Assembly (NCBI GenBank): GCA_019359615.1
Contig: JAHHHA010000001.1
Span: forward strand, 310,001-374,000
Length of the DNA: 64,000 bases
Direction of reading: 5' to 3'
Source: Cyanosarcina radialis HA8281-LM2
Lineage (GTDB): Bacteria > Cyanobacteriota > Cyanobacteriia > Cyanobacteriales > CCAP-1448
Shown: piece by piece, positions 44,886 to 56,631 of the stretch
Position numbering within the stretch: the stretch's first letter is position 1
Layout: every line of letters begins with the position of its first letter
Program-made: the position numbers and the translations under genes
Notes under the pieces: generated by a model
What the model saw: the letters and a program-made list of their open reading frames with translations, nothing else
What the model was told of the DNA's origin: nothing
The model's database searches: none

Positions 44886-45235
44886 TCTCTCATATCAAAA
44901 TATTTGGGGGCACTTGAGAGCGACAGCAGTGCAATTGGCTCTGTAGAACTTACTCAAATCTGCGTCGAGCACATTTAATGTCTACTTCCTGCTGCTTCCA
45001 GGGCTGTAGGCAGCCTTAGATTCGCAGGCATAAATTTGGGCAGAGCTTGCCCTATATGTGTTGAAAGCTAATTAAAAGCCCTCTCGCTTTTAGCATTGTA
45101 CAAGGACTTACGATCCATTTATCGGACAAGGTGGCTAGAGAGACTGAACTCAATAGATAGATCGGGTCTGTACTTTAGCCTCGATCGAATTATGATTTAA
45201 TAGATTCGCTGAAAAATTCCCCATGCCTTCGATCT
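44886..45235. other. psbO upstream region
   Basis: The psbO promoter and leader lie here, on the minus strand. I see no clear -10/-35. AATTGCTCT and CTTAGATTCG stretches show no repeats. No tRNA-like fold is recognised. Confidence 0.4.
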
Positions 45236-45370
45236 ATGCTTATCGGGGGCGCAAAGTCGTCCGTAGAGGCTCATGCCATTGAGGCAAGTAAGCTGCGCGT
45301 GCTTGGCGGCGCGGTAGTTGGCGGCGGAATTTGGCTCGGTCTGAAAAATCTAAATTTGCAAAATTATTGA
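45236..45370 (+). CDS. Possible small membrane protein (44 residues)
   Basis: A short frame from ATG 45236 to TGA 45370 reads MLIGGAKSSVEAHAIEASK and then a Gly-rich hydrophobic helix (RVLGGAVVGGGIWLGL). A second frame from ATG 45223 gives MPSIYAYRGRKVVRRG and stops. A one-base shift would join the two into one 50-residue protein, so a frameshifted gene is an alternative. It ends four bases before the next gene. The hydrophobic helix looks real, but coding is unproven. Confidence 0.35.
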   Translation: MLIGGAKSSVEAHAIEASKLRVLGGAVVGGGIWLGLKNLNLQNY

Positions 45371-45374
45371 TGGC

Positions 45375-45704
45375 ATGAACCGCGATCGCGATATAGTTTC
45401 ACAACATCTACAGCCAGAATTGGAGGCGATCGCCAATACAATTCGGGATGTAGCTCGCAAATATCGGGACGACAATCTAGAAGTGTTAGCCTTACTACGA
45501 TTGTTAGAGCAGCTACATCGGGAAATTCGAGAAGAGATGTTTCAACAATCGCTACCCGATAGCCGACATCACCTCTATGCCTTACTCAAAGACATTGAAG
45601 AGAAAGGGGGTTGGCCCTATATCGAGCGAATGAATTTGCGATCGCTCTTGGCACATTTGGTAGACGAATCGGTTGTCGAAGAGCCGGAGGAGAAAGAGGT
45701 GTAG
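45375..45704 (+). CDS. Conserved cyanobacterial helical protein of unknown function
   Basis: The 109 residues are mostly amphipathic helices with many Glu/Arg/Leu: IANTIRDVARKYRDDNLEVLA, LEQLHREIREEMFQQSL, HHLYALLKDIEEKGGWPYI, RMNLRSLLAHLVD. Such proteins are typically small and soluble. No motif is recognised. It is followed by a GGGGAGAT array, and then the phosphohexomutase gene on the same strand. Confidence 0.6.
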   Translation: MNRDRDIVSQHLQPELEAIANTIRDVARKYRDDNLEVLALLRLLEQLHREIREEMFQQSLPDSRHHLYALLKDIEEKGGWPYIERMNLRSLLAHLVDESVVEEPEEKEV

Positions 45705-45773
45705 GGGAGATGGGGAGATGGGGAGATGGGGAGATGGGGAGATGGGGAGATGGGGAGATGGGGAGATGGGGAG
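45704..45773. repeat. GGGGAGAT minisatellite, about nine units
   Basis: Near-perfect 8-mers run up to GGGGAGAATTTT. CACTTAACACTT and CTGAACTCC repeats then continue to about 45842. Confidence 0.95.
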
Positions 45774-45879
45774 AATTTTTAACTCCACACTTAACACTTA
45801 ACACTTCCTAACCTTCTGAACTTCTGAACTCCTGAACTCCTGTAAAATAATTGATGCCCTTGTTCGATCTTCAGTTGCC

Positions 45880-47307
45880 GTGCATCCGATTAAATTTGGT
45901 ACAGATGGCTGGCGAGGCCTAATTGCCGCTGATTTTACATTCGATCGCCTGAAACTAGCTGCAACTGCGGCTGCCCAAGTGCTGGCGGAAGTTTATCGCC
46001 CGCAAGTGGGAAACAATACGATCGTAGTGGGTTACGATCGCCGCTTCATGGCGGAAGAATTTGCCCGTCAGGCAGCAGAAGCGGTAAAAGCAGCAGGATT
46101 TGATGTCTGGCTCTCAAACGGTTACGCGCCCACTCCAGCCTTTAGTTGGGCGGCCTATCATCAGAAGGCGTTGGGTGCTCTAGTAATTACTGCCAGTCAC
46201 AATCCTGGAGGTTATTTGGGATTGAAAGTGAAGGGCGCGTTTGGCGGATCGGTTCCTGGGGAAGTTACCGAGCGCATCGAAGCTAAATTATCTGCCCTGG
46301 AAGCACCGACAACGCCTGGAACTATCCAAACGTTCGATCCGTGGTTGAGTTACTGCGAAACTTTGCGGGCAAAGGTAGATATTGCCCAGATTCAAGCGGC
46401 CATCTCGCAAGGAAAACTTACAGTATTTGCCGATGCCATGCACGGGGCAGCAGCGGGGGGATTGGCTAGGCTGTTACAAGTGCCAGTGACAGAAATCAAT
46501 AGCGATCGCGATCCGTTATTTGGTGGCGTAGCACCAGAACCTTTAGCAGGCAATCTTTCAGCATTATTTCGTCTGATTCGGACTCATCGCCGCCATCAGC
46601 CGGGTGGTTTGGTAGTCGGTTTGGTATTTGATGGCGATAGCGATCGAGTGGCAGCGGTTGACGGGCAGGGGAATTTCTTGAGTTCTCAGATTTTGATCCC
46701 GATTTTAATCGAACACTTAGCGTCGCGTCGCGGCATGAGGGGAGAAGTAATTAAAACTGTCAGCGGTTCGGCATTAATTCCTCGCGTGGCGGATCTTTAT
46801 TGCCTGCCAGTTCATGAAACTGCTGTGGGCTACAAGTATATTGCCGAACGAATGTTATCCAATCAGGTATTACTGGGGGGCGAGGAGTCGGGAGGAATTG
46901 GCTACGGCGATCACATCCCGGAACGAGATGCCTTGCTATCGGCTCTTTACTCGTTAGAAGCGATCGCTCAGTCGGGGCAAGATTTAAGCGATCTCTATCA
47001 AAATTTGCAAGCAAAAACTGGCTTTAATTCGGCTTACGATCGCATCGATCTACCTTTGGCAAGCATGGAAGTGCGATCGCGCCTGTTGGAACAATTGCAA
47101 GCCCAACCATTAACAGAAATTGCCGATCGAGCCGTGGTGAATTGTCAGACGATCGATGGCTATAAGTTTTGGCTAACTGACGGTAGTTGGTTGATGATAC
47201 GCTTCAGCGGCACCGAACCAGTTTTAAGACTTTATTGTGAAGCGCCAAATTTAAAGCAGGTTCATCAAACTTTAGAGTGGGCGAAAACTTGGGCTAATTC
47301 AGTTTGA
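45880..47307 (+). CDS. Phosphoglucomutase/phosphomannomutase family protein
   Basis: The 475 residues have the alpha-phosphohexomutase landmarks: GTDGWRG at the start, phosphoserine Ser106 in TASHNPGGYLG, the metal loop FDGDSDRVA, the sugar loop GGEESGGIGYGDHIPERDA, and phosphate-binding RFSGTEPVLRLY. The enzyme interconverts hexose 1- and 6-phosphates for glycogen or cell-wall sugars. Start is GTG 45880, giving MHPIKFGTDG. No ribosome site is clear just upstream, where the repeats lie. Confidence 0.93.
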   Translation: MHPIKFGTDGWRGLIAADFTFDRLKLAATAAAQVLAEVYRPQVGNNTIVVGYDRRFMAEEFARQAAEAVKAAGFDVWLSNGYAPTPAFSWAAYHQKALGALVITASHNPGGYLGLKVKGAFGGSVPGEVTERIEAKLSALEAPTTPGTIQTFDPWLSYCETLRAKVDIAQIQAAISQGKLTVFADAMHGAAAGGLARLLQVPVTEINSDRDPLFGGVAPEPLAGNLSALFRLIRTHRRHQPGGLVVGLVFDGDSDRVAAVDGQGNFLSSQILIPILIEHLASRRGMRGEVIKTVSGSALIPRVADLYCLPVHETAVGYKYIAERMLSNQVLLGGEESGGIGYGDHIPERDALLSALYSLEAIAQSGQDLSDLYQNLQAKTGFNSAYDRIDLPLASMEVRSRLLEQLQAQPLTEIADRAVVNCQTIDGYKFWLTDGSWLMIRFSGTEPVLRLYCEAPNLKQVHQTLEWAKTWANSV

Positions 47308-47325
47308 TTTCAGAGGCTAATACAA

Positions 47326-47739
47326 GTGAATGTGGTAGTCGAAACGCTCAAAAAAGATTTACCGACATTGTTCGATCGCGATATATCCTACGATATTTAT
47401 TCGCGAGATATTTATTTTCAAGATCCGGTAAATAAATTTAAAGGCAAGGTTAATTACCGCATCATTTTTTGGACTCTAAGATTTCACTCTCGGTTATTTT
47501 TTAAAAGTATATACTTCGATCTACATGACGTGTCGCTGACAGACGATCGCACTATTTTGGCTGAGTGGACCGTGCGGGGGGTTTTGCGCTTACCGTGGTC
47601 AGCTAATATTCTTTTCAACGGTTGGTCTACCTATAAACTCAACTCTGATGGTTTAATCTACGAGCATATCGACACTTGGGATCGAAAACCTGCTGAGATA
47701 TTAAAGCAATTTTTACCCGCTAGGGCACATCAGGAGTAG
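47326..47739 (+). CDS. DUF2358 family protein (SnoaL-like fold)
   Basis: The 137 residues have LPTLFDRDISYDIYSRDIYF, YRIIFWTLRFHSRLFF, and YKLNSDGLIYEHIDTWDRKP. This is the DUF2358 pattern, found in cyanobacteria and plants and thought to adopt a SnoaL/NTF2-like cone. Function is unknown. GTG start, 18 bases after the phosphohexomutase stop, so the two genes may be co-transcribed. Confidence 0.85.
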   Translation: MNVVVETLKKDLPTLFDRDISYDIYSRDIYFQDPVNKFKGKVNYRIIFWTLRFHSRLFFKSIYFDLHDVSLTDDRTILAEWTVRGVLRLPWSANILFNGWSTYKLNSDGLIYEHIDTWDRKPAEILKQFLPARAHQE

Positions 47740-48114
47740 ACTTTGCTTATATCGGTGCTACTTGCGGGGCATTAACTCTAAGACTGCTACCCACTTGGCA
47801 TTCGTAAGATGACTCGCGAGCGATCGACATCGAACTGCTCTGTTGTCGGGCAGAATACTAAATTATGCCATTTGCAGGATAGATCGAGTTGTGCGATCGC
47901 CCTTCGATCGGGTTCTTTCGTGACTACAGTTTCATTCTTTTGCGCTGCGAGTCCGCGCGATATTGTTGGTGGGTTGAGCAACCGTCTAATATGTGTTTGT
48001 ACCAGCATGAAGCCAACACCCTCACAAACCGAGCAGCTTTATGAAGCTACTAGCAGTTGATGATTTGAGCCGTTAGGCTTCATCAGGAGTGGGCATAATC
48101 GATGAGGTAATTGA
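47740..48114. other. Spacer without a convincing gene
   Basis: Opposing open frames (47787-48008 minus, 47809-48060 plus) cover this stretch. Neither has a ribosome site or a recognisable family. The minus one resembles a short decayed fragment. A weak GAGGTAATTG precedes the small gene pair at 48115. Confidence 0.4.
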
Positions 48115-48300
48115 ATGGAGCCGACTGGCGAACAACTCATAGCATTTTATAGAATCGTTCGACGGGCAGTTCTGCTGTCATCATTCATTTCTTTCGTGGA
48201 ACTGGCTCCAGACAATAATCTTTATGTTTATGTTGGCCGTTATGATGCTGTGGAGAGTTCCGTAATTTGCATTCTTCCTAACGGAGATTACGAGCTATGA
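48115..48300 (+). CDS. Small protein, DUF6888-like, first of a pair
   Basis: The 61 residues begin MEPTGEQLIAFYRIVRRAV and continue with a short beta-like part (DNNLYVYVGRYDAVES...). It resembles cyanobacterial DUF6888 proteins, which begin similarly (MxPTxEQ) and are usually paired with a second small protein. ATG follows GAGGTAATTGA. Its TGA overlaps the next ATG by four bases. Function is not known. The pairing suggests a two-component small module. Confidence 0.55.
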   Translation: MEPTGEQLIAFYRIVRRAVLLSSFISFVELAPDNNLYVYVGRYDAVESSVICILPNGDYEL

Positions 48301-48512
48301 CTCACTTAGACCTAACTTCTCTAACTAAGCAGCAGCTTACGGCTCTGCTCTGGGAGCTTAAGGGTACTCCTGCTGTTTACCCAATCTATCAGGAACTCAG
48401 AACTCGATCGCCCAAAGTGACGATCGCCATCTCAGATCCAGACTGGGAAAGCAAGACTGATGAGGCACTAAAGCAGGCACTCGGAATAGCCAAACACTTG
48501 CATGAAGATTAA
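48297..48512 (+). CDS. Small partner protein of the 48115 gene
   Basis: The 71 residues begin with the helix TSLTKQQLTALLWELKGTP, as in DUF6887-type partners, then YPIYQELRTRSP and an acidic tail with DPDWESKTDEALKQAL. It overlaps the preceding gene by four bases (ATGA). The pair looks like a cyanobacterial small-gene module, but I cannot show that either is toxic. Confidence 0.5.
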   Translation: MTHLDLTSLTKQQLTALLWELKGTPAVYPIYQELRTRSPKVTIAISDPDWESKTDEALKQALGIAKHLHED

Positions 48513-48553
48513 CGCTGAATACACCACCTGAAGGGAATTTTGCCGCCGGATAT

Positions 48554-49699
48554 ATGGACTACTCCTCAAAACCCCTAGCAGCCACACCACCCATGGGTTG
48601 GAATTCGTGGAATATGTTCGGCAGCAATATTGACGAAGCGTTAATTCGCGAAACCGCCGATGCGATCGTCTCTTCCGGCCTTAAGGATTGCGGCTACGAA
48701 TACATCGTCATCGATGATTGCTGGTCGCAAAAGGATAGGCGCGACGCGCATGGCGACCTGATGCCCGACCCCACCAAGTTCCCCAGTGGCATGAAAGCCT
48801 TAGCCGACTACGTGCATAGTCGTGGGTTGAAAATCGGCATCTACTCCGATGCAGCAGAACTGACTTGCGCTGGTTATATCGGCAGCTACGGTTTTGAAGA
48901 ACGAGATGCCCAGTTGTGGGCTTCTTGGGGGATGGATTTCCTCAAATATGACTATTGTTATGCACCGAGCGATCGGGAATCTGCGATCGAGCGATACGAT
49001 CGGATGGGGGCAGCCCTACAGAAGACAGGGCGCGAATTTCTGTACTCGCTGTGCGAATGGGGAGGTCGAAGCCCGCACCTATGGGGGCGTAAGGTCGGCG
49101 GGCAGATGTGGCGGGTATCGCGCGATGTCCTCGATCGATGGGAAGACATTGAAATGGGTATGGATATCGCCGCCGATTTGCACGATTACAGCGGGCCTGG
49201 CGGTTGGAACGATCTCGATATGCTAGTTGTGGGTCTGAACGGTAGCGGTCAAATAGCAGGCGAGGGCCTGTCGTTCGCTGAGTATCAGACTCATATATCG
49301 ATGTGGTGCATGGCTTGCTCGCCCCTAATGATAGGCTGCGATGTGAGAAAGTTGGATCGGGAAACGGCCGCTCTACTGATGAATCGGGAAGTAATTGCCG
49401 TGAATCAGGATGTATTAGGCCGACCTGCCCAGCGATCGATCCAATCGGGTCAGTGTGAAATCTGGAAGAAATTACTCGGAGATGGCACTGTTGCCGTGGC
49501 GTTGGTCAATCGCGGGCTATCAGATTGCGATATTATCCTCAAGTCCAGCGACATTGGATTGCCAGATAAGCCCAAACTCGCACGGAATCTGTGGCTCCAG
49601 CAAGATATCGCGGACTTTACTATCGAGTTGACCCAGCACGTGCGATCGCACGAGACGATTCTGCTAAAGGTCGAAGGGGCGAACCCATTGCCGAGCTAA
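48554..49699 (+). CDS. GH27 family alpha-galactosidase
   Basis: The 381 residues form a GH27 TIM barrel: TPPMGWNSWNMFG, VIDDCWSQ, nucleophile Asp133 in FLKYDYC, and acid/base Asp191 in MWRVSRDVLDRW. NDLDMLVVG and CSPLMIGCD follow, then a small C-terminal beta domain. It hydrolyses alpha-1,6-galactosides. There is no signal peptide, so it is predicted cytoplasmic, whereas many relatives are secreted. Start is ATG 48554. It lies 41 bases after the small-gene pair. Rare in cyanobacteria, so lateral transfer is possible. Confidence 0.92.
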   Translation: MDYSSKPLAATPPMGWNSWNMFGSNIDEALIRETADAIVSSGLKDCGYEYIVIDDCWSQKDRRDAHGDLMPDPTKFPSGMKALADYVHSRGLKIGIYSDAAELTCAGYIGSYGFEERDAQLWASWGMDFLKYDYCYAPSDRESAIERYDRMGAALQKTGREFLYSLCEWGGRSPHLWGRKVGGQMWRVSRDVLDRWEDIEMGMDIAADLHDYSGPGGWNDLDMLVVGLNGSGQIAGEGLSFAEYQTHISMWCMACSPLMIGCDVRKLDRETAALLMNREVIAVNQDVLGRPAQRSIQSGQCEIWKKLLGDGTVAVALVNRGLSDCDIILKSSDIGLPDKPKLARNLWLQQDIADFTIELTQHVRSHETILLKVEGANPLPS

Positions 49700-49715
49700 T
49701 AATCCAAAACCCCTT

Positions 49716-50033
49716 TTAAATAAAGGCTTGCAACCGCTTGACCAGATCCGGGGCTGATAAAACGCCCTCAATGCGATCGACTGGCTCCCCATTTTTGAAC
49801 AGTACCAAGGTGGGGAGAGCTTCGATTTGGTACTGAGTAGCCAGTTGGGGATATTTGTCGCTGTCGATTTTGACTACCTGCAATCGCTGCTTCAGGTAGC
49901 CGTGTACCTCCTGTAAAATTGGAGCCATCATATGACACGGGCCGCACCAAGTAGCGTAAAAATCGACCAATACAGGGACATCGGAACCAGCGATTAGCTC
50001 TTGGAAACTATTGAAATGCTTTTTAACTGCCAT
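49716..50033 (-). CDS. trxA: Thioredoxin
   Basis: The 105 residues carry the redox pair Cys30-Cys33 in ATWCGPCHMMAP, the cis-Pro segment ALPTLVLFKNGE and VDFYATWC. This is a canonical thioredoxin, reduced by ferredoxin- or NADPH-dependent reductases. It is close to the m-type. It converges with the alpha-galactosidase gene, with only 16 bases between. Confidence 0.93.
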   Translation of the reverse strand: MAVKKHFNSFQELIAGSDVPVLVDFYATWCGPCHMMAPILQEVHGYLKQRLQVVKIDSDKYPQLATQYQIEALPTLVLFKNGEPVDRIEGVLSAPDLVKRLQAFI

Positions 50034-50100
50034 GTGACCCGACCAATTTTTTGCTAAGGATAAACCAATTTTAATCAGAAATATGCAATTCGTCCGTTAG

Positions 50101-51608
<1,508 letters not shown>

Positions 51609-51666
51609 AGCTAAACCTCAAACATCTAAAAATGATGGAGTCGATCGCAATTCATCATCCAGTCGA

Positions 51667-52812
51667 TTAATTCTCTTTTTGACTCCAAACTTTGGGTTTT
51701 TCTCGCCCTAATGCCCTGGTTCTGCGCCAGATGGTGAAGCCTAAAAGTCCGATAATACCGATGCCAGTAACCAAAATCAGCATCGATGGGTTTTTAATGT
51801 CCTTTTTCAGGCTGATGGCTACCAAGTTACAAACTAAGGAAATTCCCCACAGCACGAACACGACATGGCGCTGGGAAAGCCCCAAATCTAGCAACCGATG
51901 GTGTAAGTGATCTTTACCAGGAGTCTTCAACGGATTTTTACCCGCCATCAACCGCCGCACGAATACCTGGGTAGTATCCAGCACTGGTAAGAGCAAAAAC
52001 AACACCGTAGGGATGAGGGCAAACACCGTATTCCCCTTCAGCTTGCCGATAATACTAGTTGCTGCTAAGACATAGCCAAAGAAGTAGGCTCCAGCATCTC
52101 CCATGATGATCCGCGAGGGGTGAAAGTTGTGCCGCAGAAAGCCTAGTGCCGCCCCCCCTAAAGCTGCCAAGATAAACGTTGCTGCCGCCCAAGTGTAATA
52201 AGCAGGTTGAGCCGAAACCGCCAGCAGGCTCATCGCGGTGATAAAGCTGATTCCCCCTACTAAACCGTCGATTCCGTCCATCAAGTTAATGGCATTAGTA
52301 ATCGCTACTACCCAAAAGATGGTGAGCAATCCTGAAAAAATCGGATCGATCGGGGTGCCGAAGTTGACAGAAATCGTAATCTTACTAGCAGCCAACAATA
52401 TTGCTGCTAGCACCTGAGCTAATAAGCGAATATAGGGATGCAAGCCAAATTGGTCGTCAATAAAACCCACCAACACTAAAAAAGAACCGCCTAAGAGAAT
52501 GGTTAGTACCTGCGCTAATACGTCTGGCCTGATGGGTTTAAAAATGCTAACTATGACTAAGGCTAAAACTAGAGCGGCGATTACCCCAGCGTAAATTACT
52601 AAGCCGCCAGCGTTGGGCAAAGGTTCTTTATTCAGTCGCCGAGCGTTAGGTTGATCTGCCCACCCGACTTTCAGCGCAAACGATCGCACTGTTGGCATGA
52701 AAAGATAAGTTATCCCCCAAGCAATCAGGAAGGTGAATGCTACTGCTAGCCAACCAGTGCCACCAGGATCGTTAATACCGAGGGATTGAAGAATGTTATA
52801 GAGGAAGTCCAT
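51667..52812 (-). CDS. WecA/TagO-type undecaprenyl-phosphate sugar-1-phosphate transferase (MraY superfamily)
   Basis: The 381 residues have about ten membrane helices and the superfamily signatures NAGGLVIY, GFIDDQFGLHPYIRLLAQV, NAINLMDGIDGLVGG and the histidine loop DHLHHRLLDLGLSQRH. This places it in the polyprenyl-phosphate GlcNAc-1-phosphate transferase group (WecA/TagO/TarO) rather than true MraY. It starts cell-surface polysaccharide or lipid-linked glycan synthesis. Divergent from groEL. Start ATG 52812. Confidence 0.88.
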   Translation of the reverse strand: MDFLYNILQSLGINDPGGTGWLAVAFTFLIAWGITYLFMPTVRSFALKVGWADQPNARRLNKEPLPNAGGLVIYAGVIAALVLALVIVSIFKPIRPDVLAQVLTILLGGSFLVLVGFIDDQFGLHPYIRLLAQVLAAILLAASKITISVNFGTPIDPIFSGLLTIFWVVAITNAINLMDGIDGLVGGISFITAMSLLAVSAQPAYYTWAAATFILAALGGAALGFLRHNFHPSRIIMGDAGAYFFGYVLAATSIIGKLKGNTVFALIPTVLFLLLPVLDTTQVFVRRLMAGKNPLKTPGKDHLHHRLLDLGLSQRHVVFVLWGISLVCNLVAISLKKDIKNPSMLILVTGIGIIGLLGFTIWRRTRALGREKPKVWSQKEN

Positions 52813-52991
52813 CTCTCTCTGGCGCTATGACTACACCCTGCCCACGCCGAGCATCAACAGTATACTAATCGTTTTTTATCCAATCGGCCGCCCAATTTCA
52901 AATTTTTTGTTAAGTACGCGAGCAGAATAAATTATCTATGCCTATTCTATACCCCATGCCCCATGCCCCATTCCCCATTCATCATTCAAAT

Positions 52992-54708
<1,717 letters not shown>

Positions 54709-54770
54709 TCAAATGTCATTTTCCATTTGCAACTGATATCCCATCAGGTTGAAACAACTAATTTTATTTA

Positions 54771-54793
54771 GCCCGCAGATGCGGGCTTTTTTT
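54771..54793 (+). terminator. groEL rho-independent terminator
   Basis: GCCCGC/GCGGGC stem with a short AGAT loop, then TTTTTTT, 63 bases after the groEL stop. Confidence 0.95.
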
Positions 54794-54818
54794 GTCTAAT
54801 ACCTGTTGCATGAGTTAT

Positions 54819-54931
54819 AGGACTTACGCAAAGCCTCCAAATGTATGGTGTGTAAAGCCTGCGGCATGGCTACGCTAAAGCGTAGCGTAACGCACCGCCA
54901 CCACCATCAATAGTGTTGCTGCGTAAGTCCT
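54819..54931. mobile_element. 113-bp MITE-like element with 12-bp perfect terminal inverted repeats
   Basis: Ends are AGGACTTACGCA and TGCGTAAGTCCT. GAGTTA lies immediately outside both ends, which looks like a target duplication. The interior holds a GCTACGCTAAAGCGTAGC palindrome. No coding capacity. It sits just after the groEL terminator. Confidence 0.85.
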
Positions 54932-55214
54932 GAGTTAGAGGTTTGAATAAAAACCACAGATGCACACAGATAAACACAGATGTAGATGCGCTAGCGGCTT
55001 CTCGTAGGGTAATTGATGAGTGGAAGGATACGCCCAAAACAGTGCAATAGCTGTAGGAATACTAAGAGGTATAAAAATGCGATCGCTTGCCGAGGAAAAA
55101 AGCCTTAATTTGAGCTTTTGCTTAATGTAAAAATTCCAATTTGTTAGCTTGTGCCGCCTCGCGTTAGATCGACGTTTACAATTCATCAATTGTCACTAAT
55201 CCGCCTTCCGTAAA
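54932..55214. repeat. Spacer with partial copy (1) of the accessory-island direct repeat
   Basis: Positions about 55055-55134 (AGGAATACTAAGAGGTAT... to ...CTTAATGTAAAAATT) match the right-hand part of the repeats at 56632-56834 and 57530-57741. The remainder holds no gene that I can support. Confidence 0.8.
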
Positions 55215-55565
55215 TTAAATGACGAGTTCTTGCTCGTTCAGCATGGCAGTTCCAATTAAAGGTCGTCGCCCTGTCGCAAATACACGAACATCCCGTTCTA
55301 CGCCATCCCAAAAGATTGTTGCTTGATGAACTGCCAAAGGGACTGTGCTGTTATCTGCCAAATTCACAGGCAAATTTTACAAAAACGGCAATCTCAGCAA
55401 ATTTACTGCTTCTGGCGGCAGGCAAAGGTAGTCAGTAAAACCTGTATCTACAACGAACTCGATCGGGAAAGTTGCGCTATTCGCTAGGAGAAATGTCAAT
55501 GAGACGATCGCGTGTCTATCAGTTACTATACCGGAAATCACTGCTAACCCGCTCCATAACACCAC
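55215..55565 (-). pseudogene. Clan AA retropepsin-like aspartic protease with one in-frame stop
   Basis: The reading frame carries the catalytic FVVDTGFTDYLCLPP. It then meets a single TAA (bases 55377-55379, codon 63 from 55565) and continues in the same frame with NLADNSTVPLAVHQATI, WDGVERDVRVFATGRRPLIG to its natural stop. The complete frame (116 codons) is colinear with the intact gene at 56876-57235. A GTG at 55541 is an alternative start. So this is a young pseudogene, or a stop that would have to be read through. It lies after, and overlaps, the partner gene. Confidence 0.8.
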
Positions 55566-55809
55566 CTAACGAAGCCGCTACATTGTAACCGATCCGGATT
55601 CCAAAGAGCCTTGCAAATGGATGTTTTGCATAAAGATTGCGTGCTGCTTGCAGTCCGGTTTCATCAATCTCGTAGTCGCCTGTTTCAATGTCAACGATGA
55701 CCATCTTGCCAATATTTTCTTCTGTCTCAACTTTTTGACGGATTTCGTTGTCGTATAGTTGGTTAGCGCGTTTTGCAACTTCTTCGCTGCTTAATAAGAT
55801 TGCTTGCAT
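55519..55809 (-). CDS. Small partner protein of the protease cassette
   Basis: The 96 residues share the core NIGKMVIVDIETGDYEIDE, R-x-RIGYNVAASLGG with the 57232-57504 gene. The N-terminal helix (SSEEVAKRANQLYDNEIRQ) is amphipathic. It sits immediately before the protease frame, as in the second cassette. I read it as the cassette partner, perhaps the regulator or substrate of the protease. Family not named here. Confidence 0.65.
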   Translation of the reverse strand: MQAILLSSEEVAKRANQLYDNEIRQKVETEENIGKMVIVDIETGDYEIDETGLQAARNLYAKHPFARLFGIRIGYNVAASLGGVMERVSSDFRYSN

Positions 55810-55967
55810 AGGTTGGCTCCCGATCGCTACGTTACTCTTTGAACTTTTTCATAATATGTTGCCGATCGCCTCAAGGTTCCTCTTCTCCCACTACTAGTAA
55901 CCTTTTGCTCTCAACCAACTCAATACAGTCGCCGTGCAAGCGGGTTGTTATGCGGCGGCTGCACGCA

Positions 55968-56300
55968 CTACGTTAACACTAGAAGACTTTCCGTTTGACT
56001 ATTTTCAAATTGGACAACTGTATCAAAATTGTCTCTCAAAATTTGAATAATCTTTGATGTTGGGCAATTACCAATCCGAAGATAAATAAACTTGGGTGGA
56101 TGACCATAAAGTAAACTCCGCTGGTGAAAGTCAGAATCTTTGGAAACAAGTACAAACCCATTTGTCTTGGCATATTCCCAAATCAAAGCATCATCCGTAT
56201 TGATGAGTCCTAATGTCTTGAGATGCTCGGAATTCGGATACAGATCGACAATACTGAGAATAATTCGGTCTGATAGGTTTTCATCCAATAGTAGTTTCAC
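55968..56300 (-). CDS. DUF5615 (PIN-like) toxin
   Basis: The 110-residue product from GTG 56300 begins VKLLLDENLSDRIIL. It has the acidic PIN-like core (DENLS, NTDDALIWEYAKTNGFVLVSKDSDF) and YLRIGNCPTS. These DUF5615 proteins are toxins of VapC-like RNase type, paired with DUF433. The GTG overlaps the TGA of the DUF433 gene (GTGA). A longer in-frame start at 56351 lies inside the antitoxin and is unlikely. Confidence 0.85.
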   Translation of the reverse strand: MKLLLDENLSDRIILSIVDLYPNSEHLKTLGLINTDDALIWEYAKTNGFVLVSKDSDFHQRSLLYGHPPKFIYLRIGNCPTSKIIQILRDNFDTVVQFENSQTESLLVLT

Positions 56301-56521
56301 ACCGATACCACAAATAACTTTTTCTCGCGATCGGCTGCAAACGCGAGACAAGCTCTAATGTCTTCCGAAGTGAGTTCAGAAAAGTCTTCCAGAATTTCTG
56401 CCTCAGTCATCCCACCTGCTAAATATTCTAAGATATCGTACACTGTGATTCGCATTCCCCGAATACACGGCTTACCACTGCGCTTTCCAGGCTCAATTGT
56501 AATGATGTGTTGGTAGTCCAT
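56297..56521 (-). CDS. DUF433 antitoxin
   Basis: The 74 residues match DUF433: HIITIEPGKRSGKPCIRGMRITV, LEYLAGGMTEAEILEDFSELT, and EDIRACLAFAADRE, a winged-helix-like antitoxin. Four-base overlap with the DUF5615 gene supports a type II toxin-antitoxin module with coupled translation. Confidence 0.9.
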   Translation of the reverse strand: MDYQHIITIEPGKRSGKPCIRGMRITVYDILEYLAGGMTEAEILEDFSELTSEDIRACLAFAADREKKLFVVSV

Positions 56522-56631
56522 AAAAGTGGCATAAGAGAGAATAGCTGTTTACATTATACCGGGAACTCTTGCTGCCCCCAGACTGAGAATACTGCGAGAA
56601 CCGATCTGCAATATGTCGAGCATTGACACGC

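Noticed and set aside
47787-48060. Opposing frames in the spacer after the DUF2358 gene
   Set aside because: Neither has initiation signals or recognisable motifs; at most a decayed fragment.
51667-52812. MraY as the identity of the membrane transferase
   Set aside because: The histidine loop DHLHHRLLDLGL and lack of muropeptide-binding features fit WecA/TagO-type enzymes better.
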